The notes under the pieces are model-generated. The model was not told the origin of the DNA and did not search any database. It was given only the letters and a program-made list of their open reading frames with translations. From JAHDFB01 sp965658745 (GTDB lineage: Bacteria > Bacteroidota > Bacteroidia > Chitinophagales > Saprospiraceae), in the NCBI GenBank assembly GCA_965658745.1, contig CBFHTK010000006.1, forward strand, positions 96,104 through 160,103: a DNA stretch of 64,000 nucleotides. Reading direction: 5' to 3'. Position 1 is the first letter of the stretch, and the number at the start of each line of letters is the position of its first letter. Positions 45,620-54,728 of this stretch are shown here, in pieces. The translations under genes were made by a program, and so were the position numbers.

Positions 45620-46381
45620 ATGAAACCTATCAAAGTACGAAACGGGATTCCTTTTTATTACGACAAATCTGATTCTGAATTTAGAATGGATGTATATGAA
45701 CAGTACGATACCACAGTATTGAAGAATGCAAGAAGGTATCTGAGCGGTAATCGTGTGAGCGAGAGTTTAAATTATCTAGTCAATTGCATTCGTCAGAACG
45801 ATGAATCGACAGTGATTGTTGAGAATGGTTGTGGAATTGGATATCATACTGCCATGATTTCTAAAGAGTTTGGTGACGCTCTTATTTTTGGATTTGATCT
45901 TAGTTACCAGATGTTGAGTATGGCCGCAGATTTATGGATTCATAAAAAGAAAAGTACAAATAGCACCCTTACAGCTTTCTTTCAGAAACACGGTCTAAGT
46001 TTAGATGTAGAAATGCTCAATCAAAATCCAAAAATGCAATTGGCTTTAGCAAAATGTGAGAAATTGCCATTAGAAAATGAGATGGTTGATGTCAGTTACT
46101 CCTGCTACTTGTGGGATCGAATTGTGGATAATAAGGATTTTGTGCTTGAACAGCACAGAATTTTGAGAATAGGGGGATATTTGATTGTGCTTGGTCCTAT
46201 GAGCTTTACTAATAACACAGCATGGGAAGCTTGGTATCCCTTTGCCAAATTAGTTGCATTTGTTGAAGATTTGGGTTTTAAGTTGATTGATCAATCCAGC
46301 TGGCAAGAAAGAGATGTATTTGATGGTCGAAATAATCATATTGCTTGGCAAGTAGAAGGCTTCTGTTTTGAAAAGGTTTAA
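45620..46381 (+). CDS. Class I SAM-dependent methyltransferase
   Basis: 253 residues. Motif I is VIVENGCGIGYHT (about 72-84), motif II FGFDLSYQML (about 92-101), and the acidic/aromatic VDVSYSCYLWDRIVDN followed by HRILRIGGYLIVLGP is the usual Methyltransf_11 post-motif region. Substrate unknown. The N-terminal segment (FYYDKSDSEFRMDVYEQYD) may hold substrate specificity. Single gene, ATG at 45620. Confidence 0.8.
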   Translation: MKPIKVRNGIPFYYDKSDSEFRMDVYEQYDTTVLKNARRYLSGNRVSESLNYLVNCIRQNDESTVIVENGCGIGYHTAMISKEFGDALIFGFDLSYQMLSMAADLWIHKKKSTNSTLTAFFQKHGLSLDVEMLNQNPKMQLALAKCEKLPLENEMVDVSYSCYLWDRIVDNKDFVLEQHRILRIGGYLIVLGPMSFTNNTAWEAWYPFAKLVAFVEDLGFKLIDQSSWQERDVFDGRNNHIAWQVEGFCFEKV

Positions 46382-46470
46382 TAGCACCAAAGCGAAGTTA
46401 GTTTTGTCTCTGTATGCTAGTTTCGATATTAATTCTAATCAGTTGTGTTAAGAGCACTATCTTATAAGAC

Positions 46471-46500
46471 AAGAGGCCACCTCGTTGTAGACAGCCTCTT
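46471..46500 (-). terminator. hairpin after the lipoprotein gene
   Basis: AAGAGGC (46471-46477) and GCCTCTT (46494-46500) with a 16-base loop, 22 bases beyond the stop of the minus-strand lipoprotein gene. The tail on the minus strand (GTCTTATAAG) is only weakly T-rich, so termination is likely but not certain; it may also stop the methyltransferase transcript. Confidence 0.5.
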
Positions 46501-46522
46501 AGCTATATTATGTAACTTGTAA

Positions 46523-47026
46523 TTACCTTAGTCTAAATTTCGATACTTTCAATTTTCCGTCAGCCGAGTATTTTCCAAATTCTGGATTGAAAGATTTCTC
46601 AGTATTTTCGAATAGTAGTTTGTCACCTATTGAAATGCTCATTGTTCCTTTTTCATCTTCAAGTACATTCAGATCATAAGAATTGTTTCTTTGATTGAAA
46701 TCCATTTCTTTGATTTCAAGACAATCCTTACCATCGAAAAATTTCAATAGTCTAACTTCGTTATCTACGGGTACCACACTAAATGTATAATACTCAAGAT
46801 CGTTTCCCCAATTAATGGAAAAGAATCCATCGATGTTTACATCCTCTAAGCTTGCTTCGATATTGTAACCAGCGCTTACTTGCCCAGGCTTTATCTCTGG
46901 TGCAAAATAGAAAGTTCTATCAATAGGTTTTACTTCGTCATTTATTATCGTTTCAGGTATTGTCTTTTCGCAAGATGAAAGAGCGAAGAACATTAGTAGA
47001 GCAGGAATAATCGTCAAAAGCTTCAT
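46523..47026 (-). CDS. Hypothetical lipoprotein
   Basis: 167 residues. Lipoprotein signal with the lipobox LSSC (Cys 19) and then a soluble domain rich in beta-strands and aromatic residues. I do not recognise the family. It stands alone on the minus strand, downstream of dabA (which is read in the same direction) across a 206-base spacer. Confidence 0.7.
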   Translation of the reverse strand: MKLLTIIPALLMFFALSSCEKTIPETIINDEVKPIDRTFYFAPEIKPGQVSAGYNIEASLEDVNIDGFFSINWGNDLEYYTFSVVPVDNEVRLLKFFDGKDCLEIKEMDFNQRNNSYDLNVLEDEKGTMSISIGDKLLFENTEKSFNPEFGKYSADGKLKVSKFRLR

Positions 47027-47232
47027 ATCTGAGTTTTTATTTTTTTAATACGTTAACACTTTAATGTCTTGCAGAAAGCCCGAAACTCGAAATCAAAGCC
47101 TGCAAGCTTATGTTTTGTCAGTCAATTTAACTACATTTTGTCAAAATCGTTTAGATGGCATAGGCTGATTGACTAATCTTGAACATTTAATTGACGAACG
47201 ATATTTATTCTCGTGATTTAAGTTGATTAATC

Positions 47233-49599
47233 CTATTCTACTGCCTCTAAAACAACTTGCTCTTTTGTCTTACTTACCCTTTTATCCACAGTTACATCTA
47301 AAGACGATTGTAAAGTCGTTCCTTGATAATAATTAGTCACTTTATTATTATCCTCAGGATCCATGATCATCAGATAAATCCACTCGTTATCCAATAATGA
47401 TTTTAGATTATCATTCCTCAGTAAGATATCCTTGATTATAGAAAGTGGGGCATTAATAAGTACGGATAATCGAAGAGGTTGGTGATACATGTCAGTATCT
47501 GTTTCCTTAACAGACTGCAATGGCAAGCCCATTTTAAGATCTCCGCCATTTCCTTGGACTACACCGAATTTACCGGTAATATTATGCGTGATCTTGGAAC
47601 CTCCTCCGAAAGTTTTATTATCAACAGTCGAGAAGTAGTAGTGATTGTTAATCCATTGAGTAACAACCATAGGACCTTGCATAATGCCTTCCAGAGCCTT
47701 TCCTTGAGGATCTTGTTTCCAATCATAAGAATGAAGAAAGCACCTACTATTGAGATTGGTGTTTTTGGTTAGATCTCTCGGTGCGACAATAAAGCCTGCG
47801 TTCTTAGCAAGTCCCCATTCAGGTCGGGTTTCTCCCCAGTCATTTGCTTTTCGTTCAGCTAATGCTACTGAATCTTCAACATTTAACCTGTCTTTTGTAG
47901 CTGATTTCTGAGCATTTTTGAGACTTAATTTGAGTTCTTCGAGTTTTTGGTGATGAGAACTCGGAACCTCAGAGTCAAATAATTCTATTTCGTCCGTTGT
48001 TGTATTATGTTCAGCACCAATAAAAACTGTTTCATTGGTAATTTCTAGTCCATGTTCAGAAGCTAGAACTTGTCTAACTTCTTGTTGATTTGCTAACTTA
48101 GCTAACATTCGAGCATTGTGTCTTCCAGGACTTGCGGCACATGCGCCACAGTCTAGACTAGAACCAAACGGATTATTAGCGGTATGACTTCCGTGCCCAG
48201 CAAATACTATTAACGGAGCAAAGGTTTTCCAACCCGTCAAGTCAAAAGCAGATTTCACAATGGCAACCTTATCTCCAAGTGGAATCCCAGCATCCTCGGT
48301 AGCACTATGAGTACATTTGATCTCAGGTTCAGAGAATTTTTCAAAATTGTTCTTTTGACTGTTTTTGAATCGATAAATAGAACCCGAAGAGAGAGTGCGT
48401 CCGATTAAGCCAAATCCATAAAATAGACCCACGCCTTCGACGAAGCCGAAAGTAGATGGCAACATGTTCTTCATCCGCTTTAGGAAGTAATCCTTGAATT
48501 TTGAAATCTCATTCTTTTTTTTGTAAGCTGACATTTCTTCTTGATGATTATCTTTTGCTTTTTCAGTCACTTGATATGCAGAGCCGACTATCGGTGGACA
48601 AGACTTTCTGGTAATGTCATCTTTAAGATCAGTATAATCCATTGCGATCCCAAAGAATCCTGCATAGCCATAAGTCTCGTAATTTCCTTGTGCCTCTACG
48701 TGCCTTCTTATGAGTTCAGACCGAGTGTCTATACAAAATACTAATTGTGCATCTGGTGCAAGTTTGTTTTCTTGACTTTTGGGAGCATTTCGTAAAGTAT
48801 CTACAATATTCTTTTGCCAACTTTTTTCCCATGCTTTTAGCCATACGTATTGAAGTTCAGTATTTTTAGCTGACTTTGAGCTTGACTTAGCTTTAAGTAA
48901 CTCAATTTTTAAATTTTTGGTAATCAACAGTCTAACTGCCAGATACTGTTCAAGATCGATCGGGTATTTAGATTGCCAAGCAGAATTTGCATCGGTACGG
49001 TAATTTATATAACCTGTCCAGCCCGGGAGAGAAGCTAAATGTTGTGTAAAGATTTCAAGGTGTTGTTCGGAAGGTATATCCTTTAGGACATGAATCAACG
49101 CATCACTACTTGAATTAGGAATTTCTTTTACACTTTGGAAATTTAGCTCATTATCAAAAGGGGCAAGTTTGCGCCAAGCTGCATAAAAGCCATGTTTTTT
49201 GCCTGGCATTTGCCATTCCGCTAAGCCTTCGTCCATAAAAGCAGCTAACCATTTGGACATGATGTGATCTACTTCATGATTAGGATTGATTTCCTCCACA
49301 GAATCTTGGTCCATCTGTGATAAGCAGTATTCAGGACTTTCCGAAAAATGATGATCTTTCAATAGTGTAGAAAGAATCTGGATATCTATTTCATTATTTT
49401 TAAGAGCATTCTCAAAAACTTCTGCTTTTGGAAAAACTGTGGCATTCAGATAGTCTTTAGCTGTAACCACTGCCTCTTTGAAATGCGTATTTTCATATCC
49501 CGAGAGAGGGTTGGATGTAACAAAAGAGTACAATGGCCAAGTTTTGCCAACTACTTTTGCAGCTTTATTTATTGTATTTGAAATATCAGAGATGTTCAT
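47233..49599 (-). CDS. dabA: DabA (DUF2309), probable inorganic carbon transporter subunit
   Basis: 788 residues. The family couples a beta-carbonic-anhydrase-like zinc site to a membrane partner for uptake of CO2/bicarbonate. Zn ligands of the Halothiobacillus enzyme (Cys 351, Asp 353, His 524, Cys 539) map onto Cys 289 and Asp 291 in LVFCIDTRSE and His 469 and Cys 484 in FAGHGSHTANNPFGSSLDCG, with identical spacing inside both pairs (2 and 15). All four are present. The start overlaps the dabB stop by one base, so both are one operon. No carbon-fixation enzyme is seen near it; the pair may feed anaplerotic carboxylation. Confidence 0.93.
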   Translation of the reverse strand: MNISDISNTINKAAKVVGKTWPLYSFVTSNPLSGYENTHFKEAVVTAKDYLNATVFPKAEVFENALKNNEIDIQILSTLLKDHHFSESPEYCLSQMDQDSVEEINPNHEVDHIMSKWLAAFMDEGLAEWQMPGKKHGFYAAWRKLAPFDNELNFQSVKEIPNSSSDALIHVLKDIPSEQHLEIFTQHLASLPGWTGYINYRTDANSAWQSKYPIDLEQYLAVRLLITKNLKIELLKAKSSSKSAKNTELQYVWLKAWEKSWQKNIVDTLRNAPKSQENKLAPDAQLVFCIDTRSELIRRHVEAQGNYETYGYAGFFGIAMDYTDLKDDITRKSCPPIVGSAYQVTEKAKDNHQEEMSAYKKKNEISKFKDYFLKRMKNMLPSTFGFVEGVGLFYGFGLIGRTLSSGSIYRFKNSQKNNFEKFSEPEIKCTHSATEDAGIPLGDKVAIVKSAFDLTGWKTFAPLIVFAGHGSHTANNPFGSSLDCGACAASPGRHNARMLAKLANQQEVRQVLASEHGLEITNETVFIGAEHNTTTDEIELFDSEVPSSHHQKLEELKLSLKNAQKSATKDRLNVEDSVALAERKANDWGETRPEWGLAKNAGFIVAPRDLTKNTNLNSRCFLHSYDWKQDPQGKALEGIMQGPMVVTQWINNHYYFSTVDNKTFGGGSKITHNITGKFGVVQGNGGDLKMGLPLQSVKETDTDMYHQPLRLSVLINAPLSIIKDILLRNDNLKSLLDNEWIYLMIMDPEDNNKVTNYYQGTTLQSSLDVTVDKRVSKTKEQVVLEAVE

Positions 49600-51083
49600 T
49601 ACGAATTTGATTTATACATTAAGACTGTTTTCTTATATGGTTGTGAAGCATTCATAAGTTTCACATAGAGCCACGGCACTTGTTGGTAGATTCCAAGCTT
49701 CATTACGAAAAATCCTATCAAAAAGATGATGCCGAAAGCTATTTGAAGAGAAGAAAGAGGTAGACCTTCAGCTACCATTGGCATTGTACTAATTATTTCT
49801 GTAACTACATTGTACATCAATCCATATGCGGCAATTCCTAGAACAAGTAAAGCTGGTGGTAGGATGAGTTTTTGAAAAGTAGATAAACTACTTTCTTTTA
49901 CTATGTTATAGGTGACTTGTCCTACGGATATAGCTACGATTAGGGTAAGGAAAATCCCACTGTCAAGTTGTGTTCCTTTACCCGTAATAAGTGCAAATAA
50001 TAGCGCCGCTAACGAACCGAAAAATAACACAACGATCGCCTGTAAAGGCTTGATGCGAATTTTTTTCATATCCTTTGGTGCTGAATGTTTGATTTCTTCT
50101 CCAGAGGACAAGAACAAGTAAGCCTTGTAGAATCCGTGAAGAATCAAATGAACAATGGCAGCGTTGTAGAATCCTAGACCACATTGCATGATCATGAATC
50201 CCATTTGAGCGATCGTTGAGCACGCTAGTTTTTGCTTAACATTCACTTGAATTAATTTAGTGAATTGAGCTACGATTGCTGTTAATCCTCCTATAATCAA
50301 TAAGAATCCATGTGTCTGAGAACTTACTATTAAGCCAGCGAAAATCGCTAGCAGAATTCCGGAACCGTTAACAAAGCCTGCATGCATAAGGGCAGAAGCA
50401 GGCGTTGGTGAAGTCATAGCAGATAGTAACCAACGATTAAATGGATAAATCGCGCTTTGAATGATAGCTGCTGTAATTATACATAGGGCGGCGATCAAGA
50501 CTACAAAACTTGGTGCAGTATCTATCTGAGATATGATTTCACTTACAACAAATGTGTCTATTTGGTAGGCAAGTAATACTAAACCAATTGCCAAGAAAAC
50601 GGTACCAGCAAAAAAATAACGTAGTGTGAATTTCGCGGCTTCTCTAGCTTCTCCCCAGTCTTTATCCACTCCTATTAACCTCGACATCAGAACACCCATA
50701 AATAACCAACTAAAAACAAGAAGTACTATATGGTTGGACATCACGAAAAACATCGCTGCTAATGTGAACCCAAAACACAGTTTTATGAATCTGCTATGAT
50801 ACTTGAAACCTTTCAGGTAGTTGTGAGAGAACGTACTAATTAAAGCACTAAAAAATGTCACTGTTGACCAGATAAGAAGAGTGAAACCATTAATTCTAAA
50901 AAAATCGCCATAAAACCATTCAGGTATATCGGGATAAAAGAAGGAAAGTGCGAGGATGTTTATCACAAAAGAAACCCACAATAAGCCTCTGATGATTGTC
51001 GAAAGCAGCTCAGGTTTCATTTTCTGGCTGTTTCTTTTTGTGTCGCTGACAAAGCTCGTTTGCAGCTTACTTTCTGAAGTCAT
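49599..51083 (-). CDS. dabB: DabB, proton-conducting membrane subunit of the inorganic carbon uptake system
   Basis: 494 residues with about thirteen to fourteen helices, of the NADH-quinone oxidoreductase NuoL/MrpA-type proton-channel family. MTSPTPASALMHAGFVNGSG is the hallmark HA(G/F) half-channel helix (about residue 225-245), and QMGFMIMQCGLG also matches. With DabA it would use proton flow to drive one-way CO2 hydration. First gene of the pair; the long spacer upstream (51084-51598) must hold its promoter. Confidence 0.92.
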   Translation of the reverse strand: MTSESKLQTSFVSDTKRNSQKMKPELLSTIIRGLLWVSFVINILALSFFYPDIPEWFYGDFFRINGFTLLIWSTVTFFSALISTFSHNYLKGFKYHSRFIKLCFGFTLAAMFFVMSNHIVLLVFSWLFMGVLMSRLIGVDKDWGEAREAAKFTLRYFFAGTVFLAIGLVLLAYQIDTFVVSEIISQIDTAPSFVVLIAALCIITAAIIQSAIYPFNRWLLSAMTSPTPASALMHAGFVNGSGILLAIFAGLIVSSQTHGFLLIIGGLTAIVAQFTKLIQVNVKQKLACSTIAQMGFMIMQCGLGFYNAAIVHLILHGFYKAYLFLSSGEEIKHSAPKDMKKIRIKPLQAIVVLFFGSLAALLFALITGKGTQLDSGIFLTLIVAISVGQVTYNIVKESSLSTFQKLILPPALLVLGIAAYGLMYNVVTEIISTMPMVAEGLPLSSLQIAFGIIFLIGFFVMKLGIYQQVPWLYVKLMNASQPYKKTVLMYKSNS

Positions 51084-51598
51084 GCTTCGTTTTTAGTTGC
51101 TAAATTCTAAATTCGACACAAATATTGAAAAATTAATACATTTGCTTTTATTTATATTTCATATGATAAGCATAAGTAATTTTTATCATTTTAATTCAAC
51201 AGTCTAGAAATCACTGTGTATTAGGGGATAACGTTTGAGAATTACTTTCCATGCAGTTGATCTATTGGTGAAGCTAACCAATGACCATATTTAATTATTA
51301 GCGAGAAATCAAGTGAAAAACCGAAATTGAACTTCAAAGGAAATGTGAAATACCATTATTTAGAGCAATGATTGTCTTATTAGATAAATCTACAGATATA
51401 CATAATGTTGATGCAATTGGATTGAGTGTCACGATTTAGCTAATTATCATTCTTATTGTATCAGAATAGCACTAGCAATGGACATATGTTTGATTTCTCA
51501 GTCCTGAAAGTTGGCTATTTGCAAGTATGATAAAGGATAAGAGAAACAAAGTTCACTGAGGAAAGTAGGGGTTTTCTATTGCTCACCCTCGCAGAATT
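51084..51598. other. 515-base spacer upstream of dabB
   Basis: No gene, RNA or strong hairpin was recognised. It contains the promoter for dabBA and the 3-prime flank of the SLC13 pseudogene. Highly AT-rich near the dabB end (51120-51195). Confidence 0.4.
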
Positions 51599-53050
51599 TT
51601 AGAAAAGGACATTAACCATCATCAATACCCATATTGATATGAGTATCGGGCCAATCATTCCAATGACTATGCCGCCCATTCTGAATTCTTCTTGTTTTAT
51701 GAGTCCAGAACTATATGCGATTGCATTTGGTGGTGTCGATACAGGTAGGAAAAGAGCACAGCTAGCACTTAAACCAATGATTAATGGGAGGACGAGAGGA
51801 TTTATACTGTCACCCCATAATGCGGCAGCTGGAATAAGAATGGCAGCTGCAGCGGTATTGCTCATTATGTTGAACGAAATTATTGTAATGCCTGCAAAGC
51901 TTAATATTAACATGCTATAAGGTAGTGTATTGTTCTCTAATAACAATAAGAAATATTCCATCAGACCAGTTTCCTGTATGGCAAGTCCGAGTGATAGGCC
52001 TCCAGCTACAAGCATAAGCGAATCCCAAGGAAGTGCACGTACATCTTCTGCCCCAATGATATTAAGCATAGTTAAAACGAGAATTGGAATGGCAGAAACA
52101 GCAGCCATGGGAATAGGGTGAAAGCCTCCAGTCAGCCATAGAAGCACAGTAACTGCCAAGACAATCCACATTAGTCTTCTCCTAGACCAATTCTGCATGT
52201 ATGTCACGTTAAGCACTTCATTTTCTGGATCATTTTCAAGTGTTGAAAGATCAACAGAATCAGGAATCTCGTACTTTCTAATAAGAAATAGGTAAAAAAT
52301 GAGGATCAAGATTAGTGCAATAGGTAATCCCAAAATCATCCATTCTAGGAATCCAATTTTAAATGAAATTGTCTTTAGATGGTTTATCATATCTACTGCA
52401 ATAGCATTTGGAGGCGAACCTATAATCGTTCCCATTCCGCCTATAGACGCGGCTGTGGGTATACCCAAAAGTAAGGCTTTCGCAAAACCACTTGTCTCAC
52501 CTTGTGACTTGATCAAGGGCATCAAGGCTGCCAACATCATAGCAGTTGTCGCCGTGTTTGACATCACCATGGAGGTTAATCCTGTCGCTAGCATTAATAC
52601 AAGTAGCATTCTTGTGGGATTGTCTCCAAACCTCTTGATCGCTAACTTAAATACCTCTTGACCTAAACCCGTTTTTCGCATTCCTTGGGCAAGAAAGAAT
52701 CCGCCCAATAATAGCCAAATGACACTGTCAGACCAGGTATTTACAAATTGCGATACATCTATACTATCTGCATCTAAGCCGGGCTGACCCAGAGAAAAAA
52801 CTAAGAACCCCACGATTAATATACCTACAGCAAATGGCGGAATCGCTTCAGTAATCCATAGGCTGATAGAAAAAAATAGTAAAAACAACACGTAAACCTA
52901 GGGAACGGTGAAACTCTCATCTTTGATAATTCAGGTTAGAAGGAGCGAAACTAGGATCGAACCCATGAATTGAATCAATCGCATTTGGCTTTCTAAAATA
53001 AACTCTGTCTCACTTATTTTTCGATGTGAAGCTCTTCTTGAATCGGCCAT
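51599..53050 (-). pseudogene. SLC13/DASS family permease with two N-terminal in-frame stop codons
   Basis: The longest uninterrupted part is 430 codons from a GTG at 52891, but it begins in the middle of the first conserved block (LWITEAIPPFAVGILI). Going upstream, the same frame continues for 53 codons to an ATG at 53050, interrupted only by TAG (52898-52900) and TGA (52931-52933); it encodes a helix-like MRLIQFMGSILVSLLLT. Full length would be 483 residues, normal for the divalent anion:sodium symporters (dicarboxylates, sulfate). The remaining body, with MSNTATTAMMLAALMP, SIGGMGTIIGSPPNAIA, and the repeated SNTAAAAILIP and LPVSTPPNA, is intact. Translation from GTG is possible but would lack the first membrane helix. 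Confidence 0.65.
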
Positions 53051-53383
53051 TGATATGGTATATTATTAGACTCAAAAGTACGGTTAAAATCCCTAAAGCA
53101 TAAGTTTGCTATGCTATTTTTGAGAACTTGTTAGCGTCAGAAACTAGCTAGTGCAAATATAATTTTGAAGGTACGATGAGCTTATCAGGTCCTGCAGAAT
53201 TTAGAGTTCTTATAACTATAACATTGGACTACTGCCTTTGTGAATTTTACTACTGAAAACCCGAATATCATAGATTTTATTTGGTTGATATTGAAGAAGG
53301 AATACCTTTCGGTAAAGATTGAAGTTGTGTTACAAGAGCAATGTCTCTGAATTAGACTTCAGATGATTCTCGTACACGATATC
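53051..53383. other. 333-base spacer between the SLC13 and DUF6495-like genes
   Basis: No confident feature. One plus-strand frame around 53140-53320 has a coding-like look (GKD, PEYHRFYLVDIEEGIPF) but with several stops and no recognised family. Confidence 0.35.
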
Positions 53384-53878
53384 CTAATTCTTGGAAGCTC
53401 GAATTTCGGCCCAATACATCGCTAAAAGCTTATACGCTTTTCCTTCTGTAATCTTGCAACCGCTTTTGATCATATCAAACATTTCGTGCTCTCTTTTCTT
53501 ACCATAGTCTTTCTCGACCGATACAATTTCAAGAGGTTCCGTATTGTCTTGCAGCAATTTTTCTAAATCAGTAATATCATGAAAGTCAAACTCTTCATCA
53601 CCAGCGTAAGATAATGAGACCATATTAATCTTTTCTGACATGCAATGGAAACAGCGCACGTGGTGTGGATCTAACATCATTATATACCTTGCTTTTCTCA
53701 GACTAGCTTCGTATACAACCTCACTGAATTGATCAATAAAAGCTTCGGCTTTTTCAGGAGTTTCTTCTTTTAATTTCTCCCAGTCACTTCCTACTATTCC
53801 GTTGACGACTAAGAATGAAACAAAGTCATCTTTTAGAGCTTCTAGTTCAGTCGCTGATAAGCGTTGGTAATAATTCAT
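53384..53878 (-). CDS. Conserved hypothetical protein, probably DUF6495
   Basis: 164 residues, acidic and helical. The start (YYQRLSATELEALKDDFVSF) and the pattern of SFLVVNGI, DWEKLKEETPEKAE and the ACFHC-like RCFHCMSEKIN stretch fit a Bacteroidota-specific family that I believe is DUF6495. Cytoplasmic, no known function. Two Cys (CFHC) could bind a metal. Single gene. Confidence 0.65.
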   Translation of the reverse strand: MNYYQRLSATELEALKDDFVSFLVVNGIVGSDWEKLKEETPEKAEAFIDQFSEVVYEASLRKARYIMMLDPHHVRCFHCMSEKINMVSLSYAGDEEFDFHDITDLEKLLQDNTEPLEIVSVEKDYGKKREHEMFDMIKSGCKITEGKAYKLLAMYWAEIRASKN

Positions 53879-54084
53879 AAAATTAGATTCTTAGCTCAAA
53901 ACTATGGAATTTCTTAGTTAAGAAGCACGACAGATTTCTTAATTATTATTAAGATTCAGTATCCCTGATAGATTTAGACACGCAGTTGTGAAACTACTCG
54001 TCAATTCGCAAGAGAGTACTGTTTATTAGATTGCAAAAGCAACTTGTTGAGGTATTCAAGTAAGTCGATTATGAATTTGATCGT

Positions 54085-54642
54085 TTATCTGTTAAAGGCA
54101 CCACCACCTACTTTCAATGTCAATCCGAAATGGCTGTAATCACCTTGTTCAACACCTGCAATATCAGCTTCATTATATTGCCAAGTGAGCCCGGTAATGG
54201 GAGCATTATAATAAGCAGTCAATCCCTAGGCTAGACCAGTTGCAACCTCAAAAGTCTTGATTATGTCAACTTGAATTCCAAAGCCACCCAATCGTAAAGA
54301 TGCGGCTACAATCATTGATTCATTATTGGAAAAATCCCATCCAGCGAAATCATATCCATGGCCTACGTTCATCATAACGTCTTGGTTGTCGCTATTTATA
54401 AAAACAGCGCCTCCACCACCAACTACAATTTTCTGAATAATAAACATTCCACTACCTCCAATTCCGATTCCATTTTCGTTCAATTGAAGTTCTAGATTGC
54501 CAAAACCTTCAGAAGTCTTGTCAATGAAATCTTCATTAATGGTGGCGTATGAAATGTCAAAGAATCCAAATCCCCCAGCTGAAGCAGAAATGGTAGTTAC
54601 GTATCATATAGTCGAAAAAAGTAGGGAAAGAAATTTTTTCAT
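54085..54642 (-). pseudogene. Outer-membrane protein gene with in-frame TGA and TAG
   Basis: A single frame of 185 codons runs from ATG 54642 to TAA 54085-54087. It is interrupted by TGA at codon 13 (54604-54606), inside the signal peptide, and TAG at codon 139 (54226-54228). The translation shows a signal peptide (KKFLSLLFSTI, TISASA), then glycine-rich beta-strands (IGIGGSGMFIIQKIVVGGGG) and an end (YSHFGLTLKVGGGAFNR) typical of small outer-membrane proteins of Bacteroidota. No frameshift. An uninterrupted piece of 85 codons remains in the middle. Located just downstream of the TonB-type receptor gene. Confidence 0.75.
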
Positions 54643-54728
54643 ATTTAGATTGTTTTTTAGGTATATCTAATGATTAAAGTTTCTAATAAAATTTCATAAG
54701 ATTAATCTGCTTACAGCAATGTATTTTT

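Noticed and set aside
47068..47106. 7-bp inverted repeat CTTGCAG/CTGCAAG downstream of dabA
   Set aside because: Large 25-base loop, no T run and 130 bases from the stop; not distinguishable from chance.
53110..53325. Plus-strand segment with coding-like residues (PEYHRFYLVDIEEGIPF) and TAG/TGA stops
   Set aside because: Could be another decayed gene, but no family is recognised and several stops lie close together, so support is too thin.
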